From contig KN883758.1 of the NCBI GenBank assembly GCA_000934455.1, forward strand, positions 115,943 to 179,942: a stretch of 64,000 nt of DNA. Direction: 5' to 3'. The notes beneath the pieces are model-generated. The model was not told the DNA's origin. It saw only the letters and a list, made by a program, of their open reading frames with translations, and did not search any database. Below, piece after piece: positions 50,114-62,663 of this stretch (position 1 is the stretch's first letter; each line of letters begins with the position of its first letter). This DNA comes from Apostichopus parvimensis. Lineage: Eukaryota; Echinodermata; Holothuroidea; Aspidochirotida; Stichopodidae. The position numbers were made by a program, and so were the translations under genes.

Positions 50114-53100
50114 CTGATTTAAAGAGAAATTGAAGCAATTGATCACTTCTATATTTAAAAGTATTGCATTCGATAAACTTATTGTATTCTATGTGATTAT
50201 GAGGTCAATGCTCATCATCGTCCTTCAGTTCGTTATTTTAAAGTTCATCATTAACCAAAGGGATAGTCATTTCGTAATAGTTACAGATGTAATCTTATAG
50301 TTTTATGAATGATGGATTGCACTAAACGTGTCAGAGTTGAGCAGGTTGCGCATGAGCATGGGCAATATTAAACGACACACATGTTGTTATACATTTTAAC
50401 TTTTTTCCCACTAATAATGATTCTCGCACAGTCCAATCAGGAACCTGTAATACCCAATACAATCAAGCGGACTTGAGGTACACTGAAAATAGAATTCATT
50501 TCACTTGCATCTCACATATGCCTCTTCATAGTATAAATATATGTATATATCTAGTGCAACCGACAGTCCACGTACTATGACTTACTTACAATATGTAATA
50601 ACCACATACCTATATGAACCATGCTTCGTTATCATAAATAACAAAGAGATATTGTATCGAAGTCTTCCTCTTTAAGAAACGTATTAAGCTTATTGTTATT
50701 TCACCTAAACTTCCCTCTTATACCCCCTTGTCATGATGATACCATAAATCTTAATAAATATCTCTTACTAGACTACATACATGGATGTAGTATCTCTTCT
50801 TGGAAAGCGTTTTTTTTTTTTCTATCTAACATCTCAAACCACCCAACTACCGGCAAGCCGAAAAAATGAAGATATTGGTAGAGACATTTATTTTAGAATG
50901 CAGAACATGTATTGTTTAACTTTTATGGTTAATTATTTCCAATTCATCACTACTCTGGTTAAAACCGATTCACTATCATTTATTACCTGACCCTACTCTG
51001 TCATAGAATTCAGTCTAACGAATGACATGAGTAAAATTTCAGTTAAGATGACAACCTTTCTTTCAAACGGAAAGTATTTAACTAGGGCTTGCTTCGTTTC
51101 ATTTAAATGCGTAGCTTACGAAGTCTTAATTCTCAGTTTAAGATGTTCACTGAATTCAAGTATTAAGTATCAAGTTTTAAATTCATCAATAGTTGTACTT
51201 TATTGTAATAAAATTATTTGATTTTGTAAAAAAACGAACCAAATTATCTCCGCAATGTTTACCTTGTAGTGCAGTGTGCTTATATGTATTTGGCCATTCT
51301 ATCTTTCAGAAGCAGATTAAATGAAAACAAACTGTTCATTGTAAGAACTTACGATGCAAAGTCCAGTAAGAGGTTTAATGTGATTTTATACTTCACCTGT
51401 TAATCCTAGAGAATGAATCTGTTTCGGGTATCATTTGGTCTTTTTGTTAAAATACTATTAGTAATATAAACATGTCGTTCCTTTAACATTGAATACGATA
51501 TATTTACCAATTGATTCATTATTTTGATTTGTCATTTTCTGACTACATTGGAACTCTCAATAGTTTACTGAATTTGATGGAAACTAATACCATCATTATA
51601 TGCATGATGTAACAGCACAGCCATATTTGCTGTTAGCTACTGGATTGTATTATGCAGCATTTCCTAGTGGGAAGGAACCAACGCTTGAAGGAGATGGTTA
51701 AAGATACTCACCAACCAAGTACCTGTTCGAAGATCAAGAATGTAACAGGCATGACGACCTCTTTTTGAAAACCACTCAACTACAAGCAAGGAGAAGGAAG
51801 AAGTTTTAAACTGATCATTTAAATATAAACATATATTTATATTATATTGAGTGTGTAGCAAGTGGTATGACACATATACTAAATTATTAAAGACCAACAC
51901 AACAGAAAACTTCCACTTCACGACCGGTTTCGTCCTTTTTGGGACTCACCAGGCGCATGTAGGAATCGAACCACGGAGATTCATCTCGTGGAACGTACCA
52001 CTAAGTCACAGTGATTATACTGGTGTGTATGCGTCTATTATTCTTAGAATAAACCAAAAATAAACAAAATAGTTCCTGTCATAACCATAAATATGATTGG
52101 TGATCTGATCTGAGAAACGGCTAAATGTAGCTGTTAGTTTGATTTTCTTTTAATTACTTCAGCCAAAATGTATATGATATTTAACTCTAACTCTAATCTA
52201 TACCATCTCACACTAATTATTACAATTCATTTATAATTCACAAAGGCAGTCCACTCACAAACGAAAGAAATAACACTCAAAGTGTTAACATAATCACCAT
52301 ATAAGAGACCGAATGTGAAATTCAACATGATTATCCAAGAATGCTTGTTCTACTGACTTAAACATTAAGAACCATTTTCAATTAATAACTGCAAACCAAT
52401 ATTAAATGTCCTCAAAAACATGTGTGTGACGTTACAGATTTTCTATGATGTTAAAGACAATGTAAAACACACGCGCGTTTAGTCGAATTGGTTAATTATT
52501 TAACAAATATAGTTAAAATGGTGAACATTAGATCACCATTTTGCGTCTTAGTACGTTACACGAAACAAAACAAAACAAAACATTCTAAGGAGAGGTGAAT
52601 ATCTCCCTTAGACTCCCTCCCGAAAGCGGATATCAGCCACGTATGGTGCCTCACCCCTTTAGTTTGAAAAGGGGCATGTTCTGTGATTTAAACATTAAAG
52701 CAAATTTTGTTTCAATTTACAATAAACCAACGAATAAAAAGAGCATTGTTCGCACGTCCTTTTCTTTTCCAAAACGTAATCCTCGTTTGACAACACCTCA
52801 ACTAAACCACCGTTCAATAAGCAGCGTTCTAATATACTGAACAATCAATGTATAAACAAATCTTACAGAGATTACGAAATAATGTACTTTTGCCATTTCA
52901 CCGTAATCTCATTAAAACACTGCATTGCATACCAGGAACACAATTCTGTTACTAGTCTATGTAATAGTCCTCATCCATTGATTCCGAAGAAGATTCTTGA
53001 AATTTGTTCTTTTTCTTTTACATATAGGGTCCACTGAAAGCGCTCTCAAATATTTTNNNNNNNNNNNNNNNNNNNNNNNNNNNNNNNNNNNNNNNNNNNN

Positions 53101-56100
53101 NNNNNNNNNNNNNNNNNNNNNNNNNNNNNNNNNNNNNNNNNNNNNNNNNNNNNNNNNNNNNNNNNNNNNNNNNNNNNNNNNNNNNNNNNNNNNNNNNNNN
53201 NNNNNNNNNNNNNNNNNNNNNNNNNNNNNNNNNNNNNNNNNNNNNNACGTTGGAAATTATAATTTATCTTGAAGATATAACCAGAACTAATATAATTTTG
53301 TGTGTCATTGTGCATGTTCGACTACTATTTATGGTAAAGCAAAATAGTTTTAACTTCACTATTATGTAATAACAATCGAATCCGTTTTGAGCATATAGTT
53401 TGATGACACTTTCTTTGATGCGGGTTCCAACGAATCAATCTTTTTAGTAACCACAAACCAGAATGTCACAAAGAACTCAAAAAATTCCATTTGTAGCATA
53501 ATGATTAATAAATAATTTTGTATACACACATTTAGTTAAAGTGGCATAATGATGGCACTATTTGGCAGCAAGTGGGACGTCAGCAAACCCCCTCCGCCCA
53601 TACCCGACTTACAAAAACTCGTTACAGATGGTAGAGCCTATATGGTGCCATAACATATCTGACTCCTAAAATGGGGATAAAACCAAGAAGGCTTCCGACA
53701 CGTCTACCCAAAACGACTTGTCCAATTAGTACAGGATAAAGTAAACCATGATCCACCGACACAATGACCACTGTTACCACACACTATCTTGAAGTCCCCG
53801 TTGATAAGTATGATGCTACGCTCCAGCGAAAATCTCCAGTGAATTCATCAATCAAAAATATATCTGTGTCTCCTCCGGTATCCCGATAGATCAATCGATC
53901 TACTTTATACCCGGATGGCCGTCCATCTACTTTCCAATGACAGATATAACTAACTATCAGAGGCAAAATACAATGAATGACCTGTAACATCGTTTAATGT
54001 ACTTTGAAAGTTTTATTCTATACTTACCCAAGAATCATTTTTTTGTTTGATCTGTACCATTGTTCATTATGAACATTGTTGTAATAGTAGCTGACTCTCG
54101 TCATTTAATTATGTTCATCGCAAAAAGCCAATACTGGAAATAAATAACAACCAAATGTACTAAATATATTAATTGTTGAACTTTATCCTGTAATCCGGAT
54201 CGTTGTGTACTATTTCAGTATAACTTAATCTTATCGATCAATCAATTAAATTGCTTCGTGAGTGATACCTGTGACATTCTTTGATAGCCAATCCGAAGGA
54301 ATTGATCCGACTGGAATTGATGCAGGTAGAAGACAGTAGGAGAAACTACGGGGTAATGAAAAGACAGCAAGTTAAATATGATAATTGATAAATTGAAAAC
54401 AATTTAAAATAAATTTGTTCTAAATGTATCCCTAAACAAGAGAAAAACTAATGGCGTTAAATAAATTTCACATTGATTATGGATAACTGCACTGGCGGAT
54501 CCAGGGCCTTTGTTTGGGAGGGGCCAAAGTGGCATTAGAGTGATATGGGGGAGGGGTCTAAGGGGAGGGGGTGCCCCCCCCCCCCTTGGAAAATTTTCTA
54601 TTGCTGAATGCCCTCAGATGCAATTTGGTGCGACAAAAGTGTACAATGGTGATGTTAATGTACTTCTAAAAAAAATGTTTCCCAATTGTAATTTTCTAAA
54701 ATATTTATAAAACAAAGTTGGGATCATCTTAAATAATGACTTTGAAACAATAGAGTACGGTTTCTCTGTAAGTATCCAATCCGTCATGATAAATGACAAA
54801 TAATGTTCGCGTGTTGTATGGGCTTCATTGTAATCGGTTATGTTGTCTATACATATTAATATACTTACGTCACTCTTTTTAGTCTGTGTGACTGCTTTAC
54901 ATACATCAGTATATCAACAATTTCTTGTTGTGTCATTTCTCTGCCGCCCTCTATATATATGAGAATTATCTCCACTGATGACAGTCCTGATAGTCGTAGA
55001 CCTGATCTTAGGATGACGTCATATCTATCCACGTGACTAAATGACTCGATCAGCCTTAATGCATATATTGGAATCTGATGGAATGAAAATATTAGTCATA
55101 CCGATATTATTTATTGATTGAATTAAGTAGAACGGATTTAGGGACTGAATGTCAAGGTTTAAGTACAAAAACTTAGAAATAAAGATCTGATGGAGTAACC
55201 GGTATAGAAGATTACGATACAGTGTAAGTTTACTGTACAACAACATGGAGTTGTGAGGTAATAATTTGAGTGAGAGAATATACATATTTATTCAATTTCT
55301 GACATAAGTTAAGTAACAATTTACCTATATAGCAATCATACAAAGGAGTTTTACAAACTTATAGATATTTAGTAAAAAGCTCAAAATGTAACAAGAATTT
55401 TAATTCCACTTAATTTACTTTATGACCAACCAACATAACCGATAAGACCGACACGTCACAATGAGTACAGTATATCATATTAACTATCCAACCATCTAAA
55501 GTTAATATCAATCGTTCCCCATGCCATACTCCAATGACGTCATATCTACACTTCTAGATGTCAGAACACTGCCTCAATAATCCATGACACCATCGGGAGT
55601 TCCTCACCAGAAATGCTTTAAGTGAGTTTAATATGTACATCAGATCGTATTAACTAAACTCAGTATTTGTTGCATTATATAAATATTACACGGTGCAGTA
55701 TACGTGTCAATATCTGCAAAAACGTAAAAACGAAAAAACTAACTCAAAACTCATCTCTTTTGTTATTGTTGTGTTGATTAATTAATCATTAGACTGTCGC
55801 TAACCTGACGTGTAATGGTTTAAGTTTCAGGGGGGAGTATAGTCGGACTATTGTAGCAGTGATTACCATTCTCCATTGGCTAAGTAGGCTACTTGAAATA
55901 AGTTAACAAAACGATATTTTCGTACAATTCTAGGTCAGTGTTTGAAAACGTCTCATCTGAAAAATTATGAACATTAGATACCACGGCTCGCTTGGCACTG
56001 TTAACCTATCACTGTTATACAAAAACTGCGGAAAAATTCGAGCAATCCGTGAGAAAAAATTGTCTTCATAAAATTAATAATTAAAGTTTACAATTGCTCA

Positions 56101-59100
56101 TATATTGCAAATATGAAACTGTCAGCAGTCATCGTATTATTGTATAAAGTTTGCAATATAAAAAATAATTTAAAAACCGGGAATCAAAGAAAAAAAAACT
56201 TTCTGAATGTACACTTATTTGTTACTTATGTATAGTCAGTCGATATTTGCACCGGAGATGCATGATAAACGCATATGAAACTATAGTGCGACAAAGAAAT
56301 ATAAGAAAATCTTTGGTTAGGTTAAAATTTCCTTCTTCAATATAGTTTCATTTAAAAGTCGATATTAATGCACCAGTTTGATGTCCAGCAAATTATTTAC
56401 AGAATTGGATAGGTTTTTTTTATGTCAATATTACTATAGTTAATTACACGTAGACGGTGGTGGCTCTTTGATTAAATTAACTTATGTATATATTAAAAAG
56501 TTAGAATTATATCATACAATGACTTACGTCACGACTTGATGCCTTCTCCAGGAGCTCTATGGTTGACCTCATTTGTAACTCACTGTCACTCTCAGCAATA
56601 GTCACGTTCTCTGAACACATCTTAGTGATAGTATCGACGTCATCAATCTAACAATAAATGATACACAGCCAATAAATAAGTTATAAATTGTGCATGTAAA
56701 TGTACTCCCACGATGAACCTTGACCTTCCCGTCAGACAATTTTTGTATGAAGTTATTATAAATGTAATACATTGGGATTTGTTTCAGTTTATTTATACAT
56801 TGAACAATGATAATGAGTAGCAAATGGATATTAATGGTTACTAGCTTTACTAAAGAATCACGAATTATTTGTCTGTTTATACTAATATCACTTATGTGAC
56901 TACTGAGTTTGACTGTAGCTTACTTTATATGAAATGAATGGTAGAGTGCATCAGAGAAGATGTAGTAGTATAACAGTAGAGTTTGCTAAATAATATGTAA
57001 AACTAGTACGAAACCCATGGGCCCGACATCACCATCATCATTAGGTTTTTTATCGTGGTTTCACCGTGCATCATAGCCATGTACACTTACATTAATCCAC
57101 TGCCCAGAATGGAGATCCAAATAACTGCCAAAATTTTGTGAGACGACTGTATAGGAAAAATAGATCTATACATGTTGGAGAATGCTTAATAATTATTTAT
57201 ATCTTTATGTATACTAAACAAAAACCTGGAGTGACACTGAGGTCAAAGATGGACTTGTAATGAACTTCCAATGGTTGAAATGGTCAAAAAAGGTAAATAT
57301 GACAACATCATACAAGACAGAGAAGTAAATTAATTAAATCATCTCTGTTATTTAATTTTTTTAAATGTTGGTAGATCTTTGCTAAACTAAACAACGATCA
57401 GCGGACTAGCTAGGGAGATGATAATTCTCCAGATGTTATACGAAAAAGTTACTATTTGACCTAATTTAACTCTCGTGTCATTAAGTTCGAACATATTCGC
57501 ATATATCATCATTCTGTGTCAAGATATTATTACAACATGATTGTTGATGTTGTTAATTTGATACAGTAATACTTGTTGTTATAGAGACAAACCACCAGAG
57601 CCTAAAGAACCTAACGTGATCATAATAATTAACGTCATAAATATTATTTTTATGTATTTTTGGCCGTAATTTACATCTTGTTGAATAGTATTTCAGTATT
57701 TATTGGATTGTACTTGCGTAACTCTCCAATTTCCATCATTTTGGGCGTTATTTCTGATAGTTTGATTAGTTTATCAATTTTTGAGTATTGGTCCGCCCGT
57801 AAGTAGGTTATAGGTAGCGTTGGGATGAGCATGCTTTCACTGGTTCCTTTGTTCTCTTCGACCACTGTATTTTCGTTAGAGAGGACGTACGCTATTTGAG
57901 ACGGGAATATTGTTGCATTTTCCGATGTACATTAACTTGTTTTCACTGATTTGATGAGGGTGAGTGTTAATTGATCTTTGTCAATATTCATATCGTAAGA
58001 GATGTAATAGTATTATTGATATTATTGGTGTATTTCTTGTTTGAATAATCTGACTTCGCATCACTGTGATGATATTGTGCTTACCCATGTTGTATTTGCA
58101 GTAGTATTTTCACGAATTTCTAACGTTAAACTTTCTTGAAGTTTTGATTTATCGTAATGATTGTATTTCAAAGAATTGTCCTTGTAGAAATGAATTAAGT
58201 ATCTGGTATTCTCATCGACACAATGTATGAAGATTAATTTTATCGTAAAATGTGAATTCATCATTTTGAGGGAATCAGTGATATGGATGATTGATTAGTC
58301 ATAATGTGCATGAATGGATGCTATTGTATTGGGTATGACAGTGTTCCCGACTGCACTGATTCACGCCGTATTTCTTGTCAGGTAGATGGCGACATTCATT
58401 AATGTATTAGGTCCAATAGTTTTGTTTAAGAAAGGAGAGATTCAGTTGTGTTGAGTAACTAGAAGTTATATATAGTTTCTGGCATTTCCTTCGATGGGAA
58501 AGAGGGCGTATTTCTGGTTTAATTAAATCAGAGGAACTTTGTATTCTTTTATAAGCAAGTGTTTTCACTTCATTCTTTAAGGATGAAAGGTTAGAGAAGA
58601 CCTTGGTTACAAATTATTATGTTGTATGTTCATTTTTCTGGTATTTTCCCGATGTGAAGATAGATTTTGTTACTGTATTATGTAGAACATTCTATTGTCA
58701 GACATTTGGGTGCCATGTTAATTGTTATGCATTGATCAATTTGTCAGTGATTTTTATATTTCACTAATGAATCATGGGTATGAAGTGAGCCATTTTTGAA
58801 TTGATGATGTTGATGGAATCATTTTCCCATCTAAGCTCAATTCTTCTGTTGTAATTTGATGGAGTTATTGATGTGACTGGAGAATATTTTACACATTGTT
58901 GTACGAAGTTCATCGCAGTTATTTAATACTGTTGTTTTAGTGTGACCTCACTGAAGTCATTTAAATATGTAAACACTTTTAGCTAGGTACATTTTTTTTT
59001 ATGACAACCTTGTTTCGATTTAAATAGGTTTGGCGGTTGATGAACCTATCAGGGTACCTGTGCTGACTTGCTGATGCTGGATTAGTTACTGACTGAGTAA

Positions 59101-61660
59101 TTTCTGGGCCGGTGAGTGGTAGCCAGGGAATTGTAAGTTTGGTAACTAGGGACTAGCTCATTTTTGGGAATGGAGTTCGGATGTGTGTTATATTTGACGG
59201 TTTTACAAATTGACAGTGAGATGTCTATCAATTACTTAAATTGTTCCGATTATTTTATGGTCCTTTGATTATCCTGATGTATTTTCTATTTGATCACAAA
59301 GGTAAACTGAATTATATTTGTCAAATTCCAGAGACAATCTCTTTATTCTTTTGTGATGTCAAAGAATTGTAGATTCTGCTCATTACAATGTATTTGGGAC
59401 AAATCACTTGCTGTTTTGTGATATGGTATTCCAATGTGCTAGTTGTGTCTCCTTGTTTATATTCTTATATCTTTGTTTGATTTTGTACTCATAGATGTGT
59501 TCTATATTCTCGTTACAGAGGCTGTTTTACCTGTAATAAAGATTGAGTACGGCAACACTTGAACTTCTGTCTGCTAGTTTCTTTTCGAGCTAGGATCCCA
59601 AACTATCGCGATACATCTCGCCCCGTTTTATATCATATAGGTTCAATTTCTACCTCAATTAAATTAGCATTCAAATGATATATAAACATATTGTGAGAAA
59701 AGTCTTGATTGCTCGGTGGCCCGGTAGCAAGAATATCTGTTGGATGTGATTGTGTGAATCTTTATAACTTGCAAATTAGGATTGTAATATTGTCAGAGTT
59801 AGTGAACTAACTAGACGTTACAACTATCTTCACCATTTTGAAATGTTATTCACATGCCCCAGTAATCAAGTCCTTTGTTATTTATTCCTATGTGACTTGG
59901 TTTAATTATGAGTCGCACAAATTATTCTTAACTGATTGTAATGATGTCAGAGTAAGTAAACTTACTGATATGTAAGACGCTACGACTATCTTCACTATTA
60001 TTCACATGCCCCAGTAATCAAGTCTTGTGTAATTTATTCTCTTGTGACTTAGTTTAATTAGTCGAACAAAACTATTCCTCACTGAGTCTGTAAAAATAAC
60101 AATCATGAATGTGTGCCTCTATCTTCTTATTAATTTCTGTACCCTATGAATGCTGGGAAAGGGTGTTGTAAATAGAGCATTGTCATGGAATATACTGCAT
60201 CTTTTTACAGTCATTTATAGAGTCCCTATGCAACTAGAATAAACTTAGGCTAAACATTTCGTAGTTGGTTACAATGTGCGTGGGGAAAACTAAGAAAAGG
60301 ATTTGGTTTGTACTTCTTTAACTTTGCTTTAACCCTATTTATTATTTTGAGTTTATACACTTAGGGCAGGAGTAACATGTTGCGCTAATTATGTGTATAT
60401 ATATATATACTGCAGTACTGACATCTATCATAAAATTTCAGATTTTCTTAGTTTTTACTCACGTTATGGCACTTTTTTTCATGATAGCCCATTATAGCCT
60501 TTTTACTGGAAATTAGGGCTGTTTATTTAGGAAAAATATGTTATAGTGTAGCCGGCTTTTCCGTAAATACGGCTACGACCAAATATTGCTTTTCTTTGGC
60601 TTTTCAAACAAATCGAACGCTGTTTGGTGCTATCCACTCGTTCAGAACGGAACCATACTCTGGGTCAACATTATCCCCTTTCTACTTATTTTGTTAAAAC
60701 AGATAGGTAATGTTATGTTGTGCGTCGGGTATAAAATAAATCTTATCATAATGCATAGGAAAGCATAATCTTTAATATTTTTGGTTTAATGATTGATTAA
60801 TTATAGCTCCTGGTATCGATAATACAGTAAATGACACCTCAAGTATATAACCAATACCTAAACCATGAATGTCTAACAATACTCTCATAGTATTATTGGT
60901 AGCTGGTAGATGGCTTTCATGACATTACGGTGCAGATAACTTACAGAGCATATATCGCACATATAAACATGAAAATTGTTACTCAGTAATATTTATGACT
61001 GATTATTTGGTAAAGGCAGCCCGACCAGGAAATCTGTTTGTGTTATATCCACACCTTAGGAACATATGAAACATATCGATTGTTTTGTAACTACCCTTAA
61101 CATTCGATGTCTTTAATCTGACTGGAATATAATTTGAATCGACTGTTTCTGGTAGTGTACAGTTGAGGAACCTGAAAAGGAAAAGGAAGAAATTTCTAGT
61201 TCATTTTCCTTTCATAGAAATTTAATTTTCATGGAATAAATAACTCTCCTACAGTTAGACGTGTGTTCCGACGACATGTTAAATGTTTTAAATGAATGTG
61301 AATGGAACCGAGTGGGGACGGAATAGCTGCCATAATGCAGCCTGTATAATTACAGCATCGCCATGTCGATTGTGCGATCCATGTACCAGTTCAAAGATCT
61401 CTTATAACAATAATGTAGACATTTCATGTATCTAACACTGTTAGCAATACTTACCAGAGTTCACGTAAATTATGTGATTGTTCTGCATAGAGTAATAAAC
61501 CTATAACATCTTCCTTTGTCAATTCTCTTCCTTCCTTTCTATCTACGTTTATCTTGAATACTGTAGAAAGATTACCCAAAGAAAGACCAGAACGGAGGAC
61601 GATATTATCCTTATCAGCTTTGCTGAAAGATTTAAACAGATAAAGATCAACAATCGGGAT
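47755..61660 (-). CDS. Gene B: second NACHT-LRR receptor, 3' ten exons only (5' end outside window)
   Basis: Paralogue of gene A in tandem and in the same orientation. Exons: 61660-61455, 61171-61095, 57146-57091, 56647-56528, 55074-54869, 54345-54269, 51779-51712, 50113-50072, 48738-48713, 47800-47755 (TGA 47757-47755). They give 307 codons, exactly the length of the matching part of gene A, with the same phases throughout. No stop or frameshift was found. The NACHT and N-terminal exons are expected near 65-68 kb by analogy with the 4.1-kb intron in gene A, so the gene is partial here because of the window edge. The role is inferred from gene A and not from a visible NACHT domain. Confidence 0.8.
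51712..51779 (-). CDS. Gene B LRR cassette 2, exon c (68 nt)
   Basis: The acceptor is TTGCTTGTAG and the donor is TTG|GTGAGT, phase 1 to 0. It reads V then EWFSKRGRHACYILDLRTG and TWL. It is 15 nt shorter than the gene A exon, exactly offsetting the shortened exon b of gene A. Confidence 0.63.
51890..52020 (-). mobile_element. tRNA-derived SINE with hammerhead-ribozyme-like core
   Basis: Read on the minus strand, an A-box-like TGACTTAGTGGT (52008-51997) is followed 36 nt later by a perfect B box GGTTCGATTCC (51972-51962). This is a pol III promoter as in tRNA-derived SINEs. Just downstream (51952-51927) comes CTGGTGAGTCC, then CAAAAA, then GGACGAAAC. This is the hammerhead catalytic core with one change (CTGATGA expected), its stem II being GTCC/GGAC. 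Stems I and III could not be assigned. Confidence 0.62.
53057..53246. other. Assembly gap, 190 N
   Basis: Run of N in an intron of gene B. Open frames across it are artefacts. Confidence 1.
53784..53990 (-). other. Unassigned 68-codon open frame in an intron of gene B
   Basis: It encodes a well-mixed sequence (CHWKVDGRPSGYKVDRLIYR, then GGDTDIFLIDEFTGDF) that reads more like protein than most chance frames here. It is slightly reminiscent of extracellular beta-domains. There is no clear donor site. The phases of gene B do not need an exon here. The matching part of copy A (13500-13610) has stops and a T/G homopolymer. It may be a decayed exon or a captured fragment. Confidence 0.3.
54269..54345 (-). 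CDS. Gene B LRR cassette 2, exon b (77 nt)
   Basis: The acceptor is CCCCGTAG and the donor is ACAG|GTATCA, phase 2 to 1. It reads T then FSYCLLPASIPVGSIPSDW and LSKNVT. Its 77-nt length equals that of cassette 1 exon b, which supports the acceptor choice. Gene A has lost five codons here. Confidence 0.66.
54488..54610. mobile_element. GC-rich short element in copy B
   Basis: Begins CACTGGCGGATCCAGGG and contains a GGGGAGGGGGTGCCCCCCCC block then TTGGAAAATTTT. The latter part recurs at 62668-62710 (GGGGGTGCCCCCTCCCC, TTTGGAAAATTTTCGC), which shows one family. Absent from copy A at this position. Confidence 0.65.
54869..55074 (-). CDS. Gene B LRR cassette 2, exon a (206 nt)
   Basis: The acceptor is CCATCAG and the donor is GTGAC|GTAAGT, phase 0 to 2. 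It begins IPIYALRLIESFSHVDRYD and ends KQSHRLKRV. Counterpart of 16396-16191. Confidence 0.82.
56528..56647 (-). CDS. Gene B LRR cassette 1, exon d (120 nt)
   Basis: The acceptor is TTGTTAG and the donor is GAC|GTAAGT, phase 0-0. It begins IDDVDTITKMCSEN and ends RSTIELLEKASSRD. Nine of 40 residues differ from gene A, with only two silent changes. Confidence 0.82.
57091..57146 (-). CDS. Gene B LRR cassette 1, exon c (56 nt)
   Basis: The acceptor is TTCCTATACAG and the donor is AAT|GTAAGT, phase 1 to 0. It reads V then VSQNFGSYLDLHSGQWIN. Matches 18520-18465 base for base in length. Confidence 0.7.
57645..59740. mobile_element. Copy-B-only 2.1-kb segment, possibly LTR-retrotransposon debris
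   Basis: Lies between AACGTCATAAATA and GTGATTGTGTGAATC landmarks that in copy A are only about 475 bp apart (19014-19490). Base composition is skewed to T and G on the plus strand. A GTAATAAAGATTGAGTACGG stretch followed by CTTCTGTCTGCTAG near 59535-59578 resembles the polyadenylation/U5 end of an LTR. No second LTR, gag or pol motif was found. The 64- and 67-codon minus frames have no domain. Confidence 0.35.
61095..61171 (-). CDS. Gene B LRR cassette 1, exon b (77 nt)
   Basis: The acceptor is CCTTTTCAG and the donor is AAGG|GTAGTT, phase 2 to 1. It reads W then FLNCTLPETV and VRLKTSNVK. Same length as 20739-20663. Confidence 0.73.
61455..61660 (-). CDS. Gene B LRR cassette 1, exon a (206 nt)
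   Basis: The acceptor is TTCTTCCCGCAG and the donor is CTG|GTAAGT, phase 0 to 2. It begins IPIVDLYLFKSFSKADKDN and ends NLRELW. By hand count it differs from 21218-21013 at about 25 nt, of which about 21 change amino acids. Changes cluster between the two leucine-rich strands (VFKINVDRKEG versus VVKIGVTTEVG). Confidence 0.85.
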
Positions 61661-62663
61661 CTGCGGGAAGAACAAAAGAAAGATGAATCAATTACACAAG
61701 CAATTAATAAAACCGAGATGGCATAAAGATATATGCATCTTATAACTATGATGTTATTGTTAATATTAATTGAAGAACATAAATTAATTGATGAACAGAA
61801 CTTAACATTGAGCTCAAGATTAATGAATAAATTTGAAGACACATCGTTGAATCGATTGCGCATTATATAATGTTGATCAGATTAATTTAGTTTAAACCAT
61901 AAGTATGTTTATTGAATATCTATTTTGCAGTAAGATATTGACTGAATAGACTGAATAGAACAATTTCAACAATGAAAAAAAAACACGTTTTTGACTGTTT
62001 CCTCTGTCCAGGACTCTCATGGACTCTTCAAGATTCGAAATTAAGGGTTTGATAATATTTGTGAACCAGAATATATAGTTAAGTTAGTGTAAAATAATGT
62101 ATATTTGAAAGGGATGCGAAATATGAAACTCCAGAGGAGGTTTGGTTATGGTGTAAATAGTGCAGCACCATTGCATGTTACTACGAAAATCGTGTTGGGG
62201 CAAATTGAAAACTGAAAACGAATGATTAATGTAAAAAGGGTCAAGGTGCATTTTGAGGCATATTTAGATTATAAATCAGGTCTATATAAGTAACTCAATG
62301 AAGGCAAGGTAATTAATATGTAGTGTCAAGTTGCAAAAAGAGGGAAGTTACTCCGGTAGCAATGGTTAAATTATCATGCTGAATTTCCCGGTTGAACCAT
62401 TTCTTCCGGTCGCCGTGTGGTGGAGGGGCAGGAGAGGATGAAAGGGAGAGATGGCCTCAATCAATTTTTATTTATCCAACAAATACAGACAATTTAAAGG
62501 CGGAGAGGTTAGGTGTATTTGAGCTGTTGACAACAAAGCAACACGAGAGTAGGGAATAATCAAACCATAGCCTATGTTAGATGTAAACAGCGATACGAGG
62601 AGCTAAAGCCATTTTCATGTTATTGTCTCCATGCATTTATGACGGGAACTGACATTTTATGCG

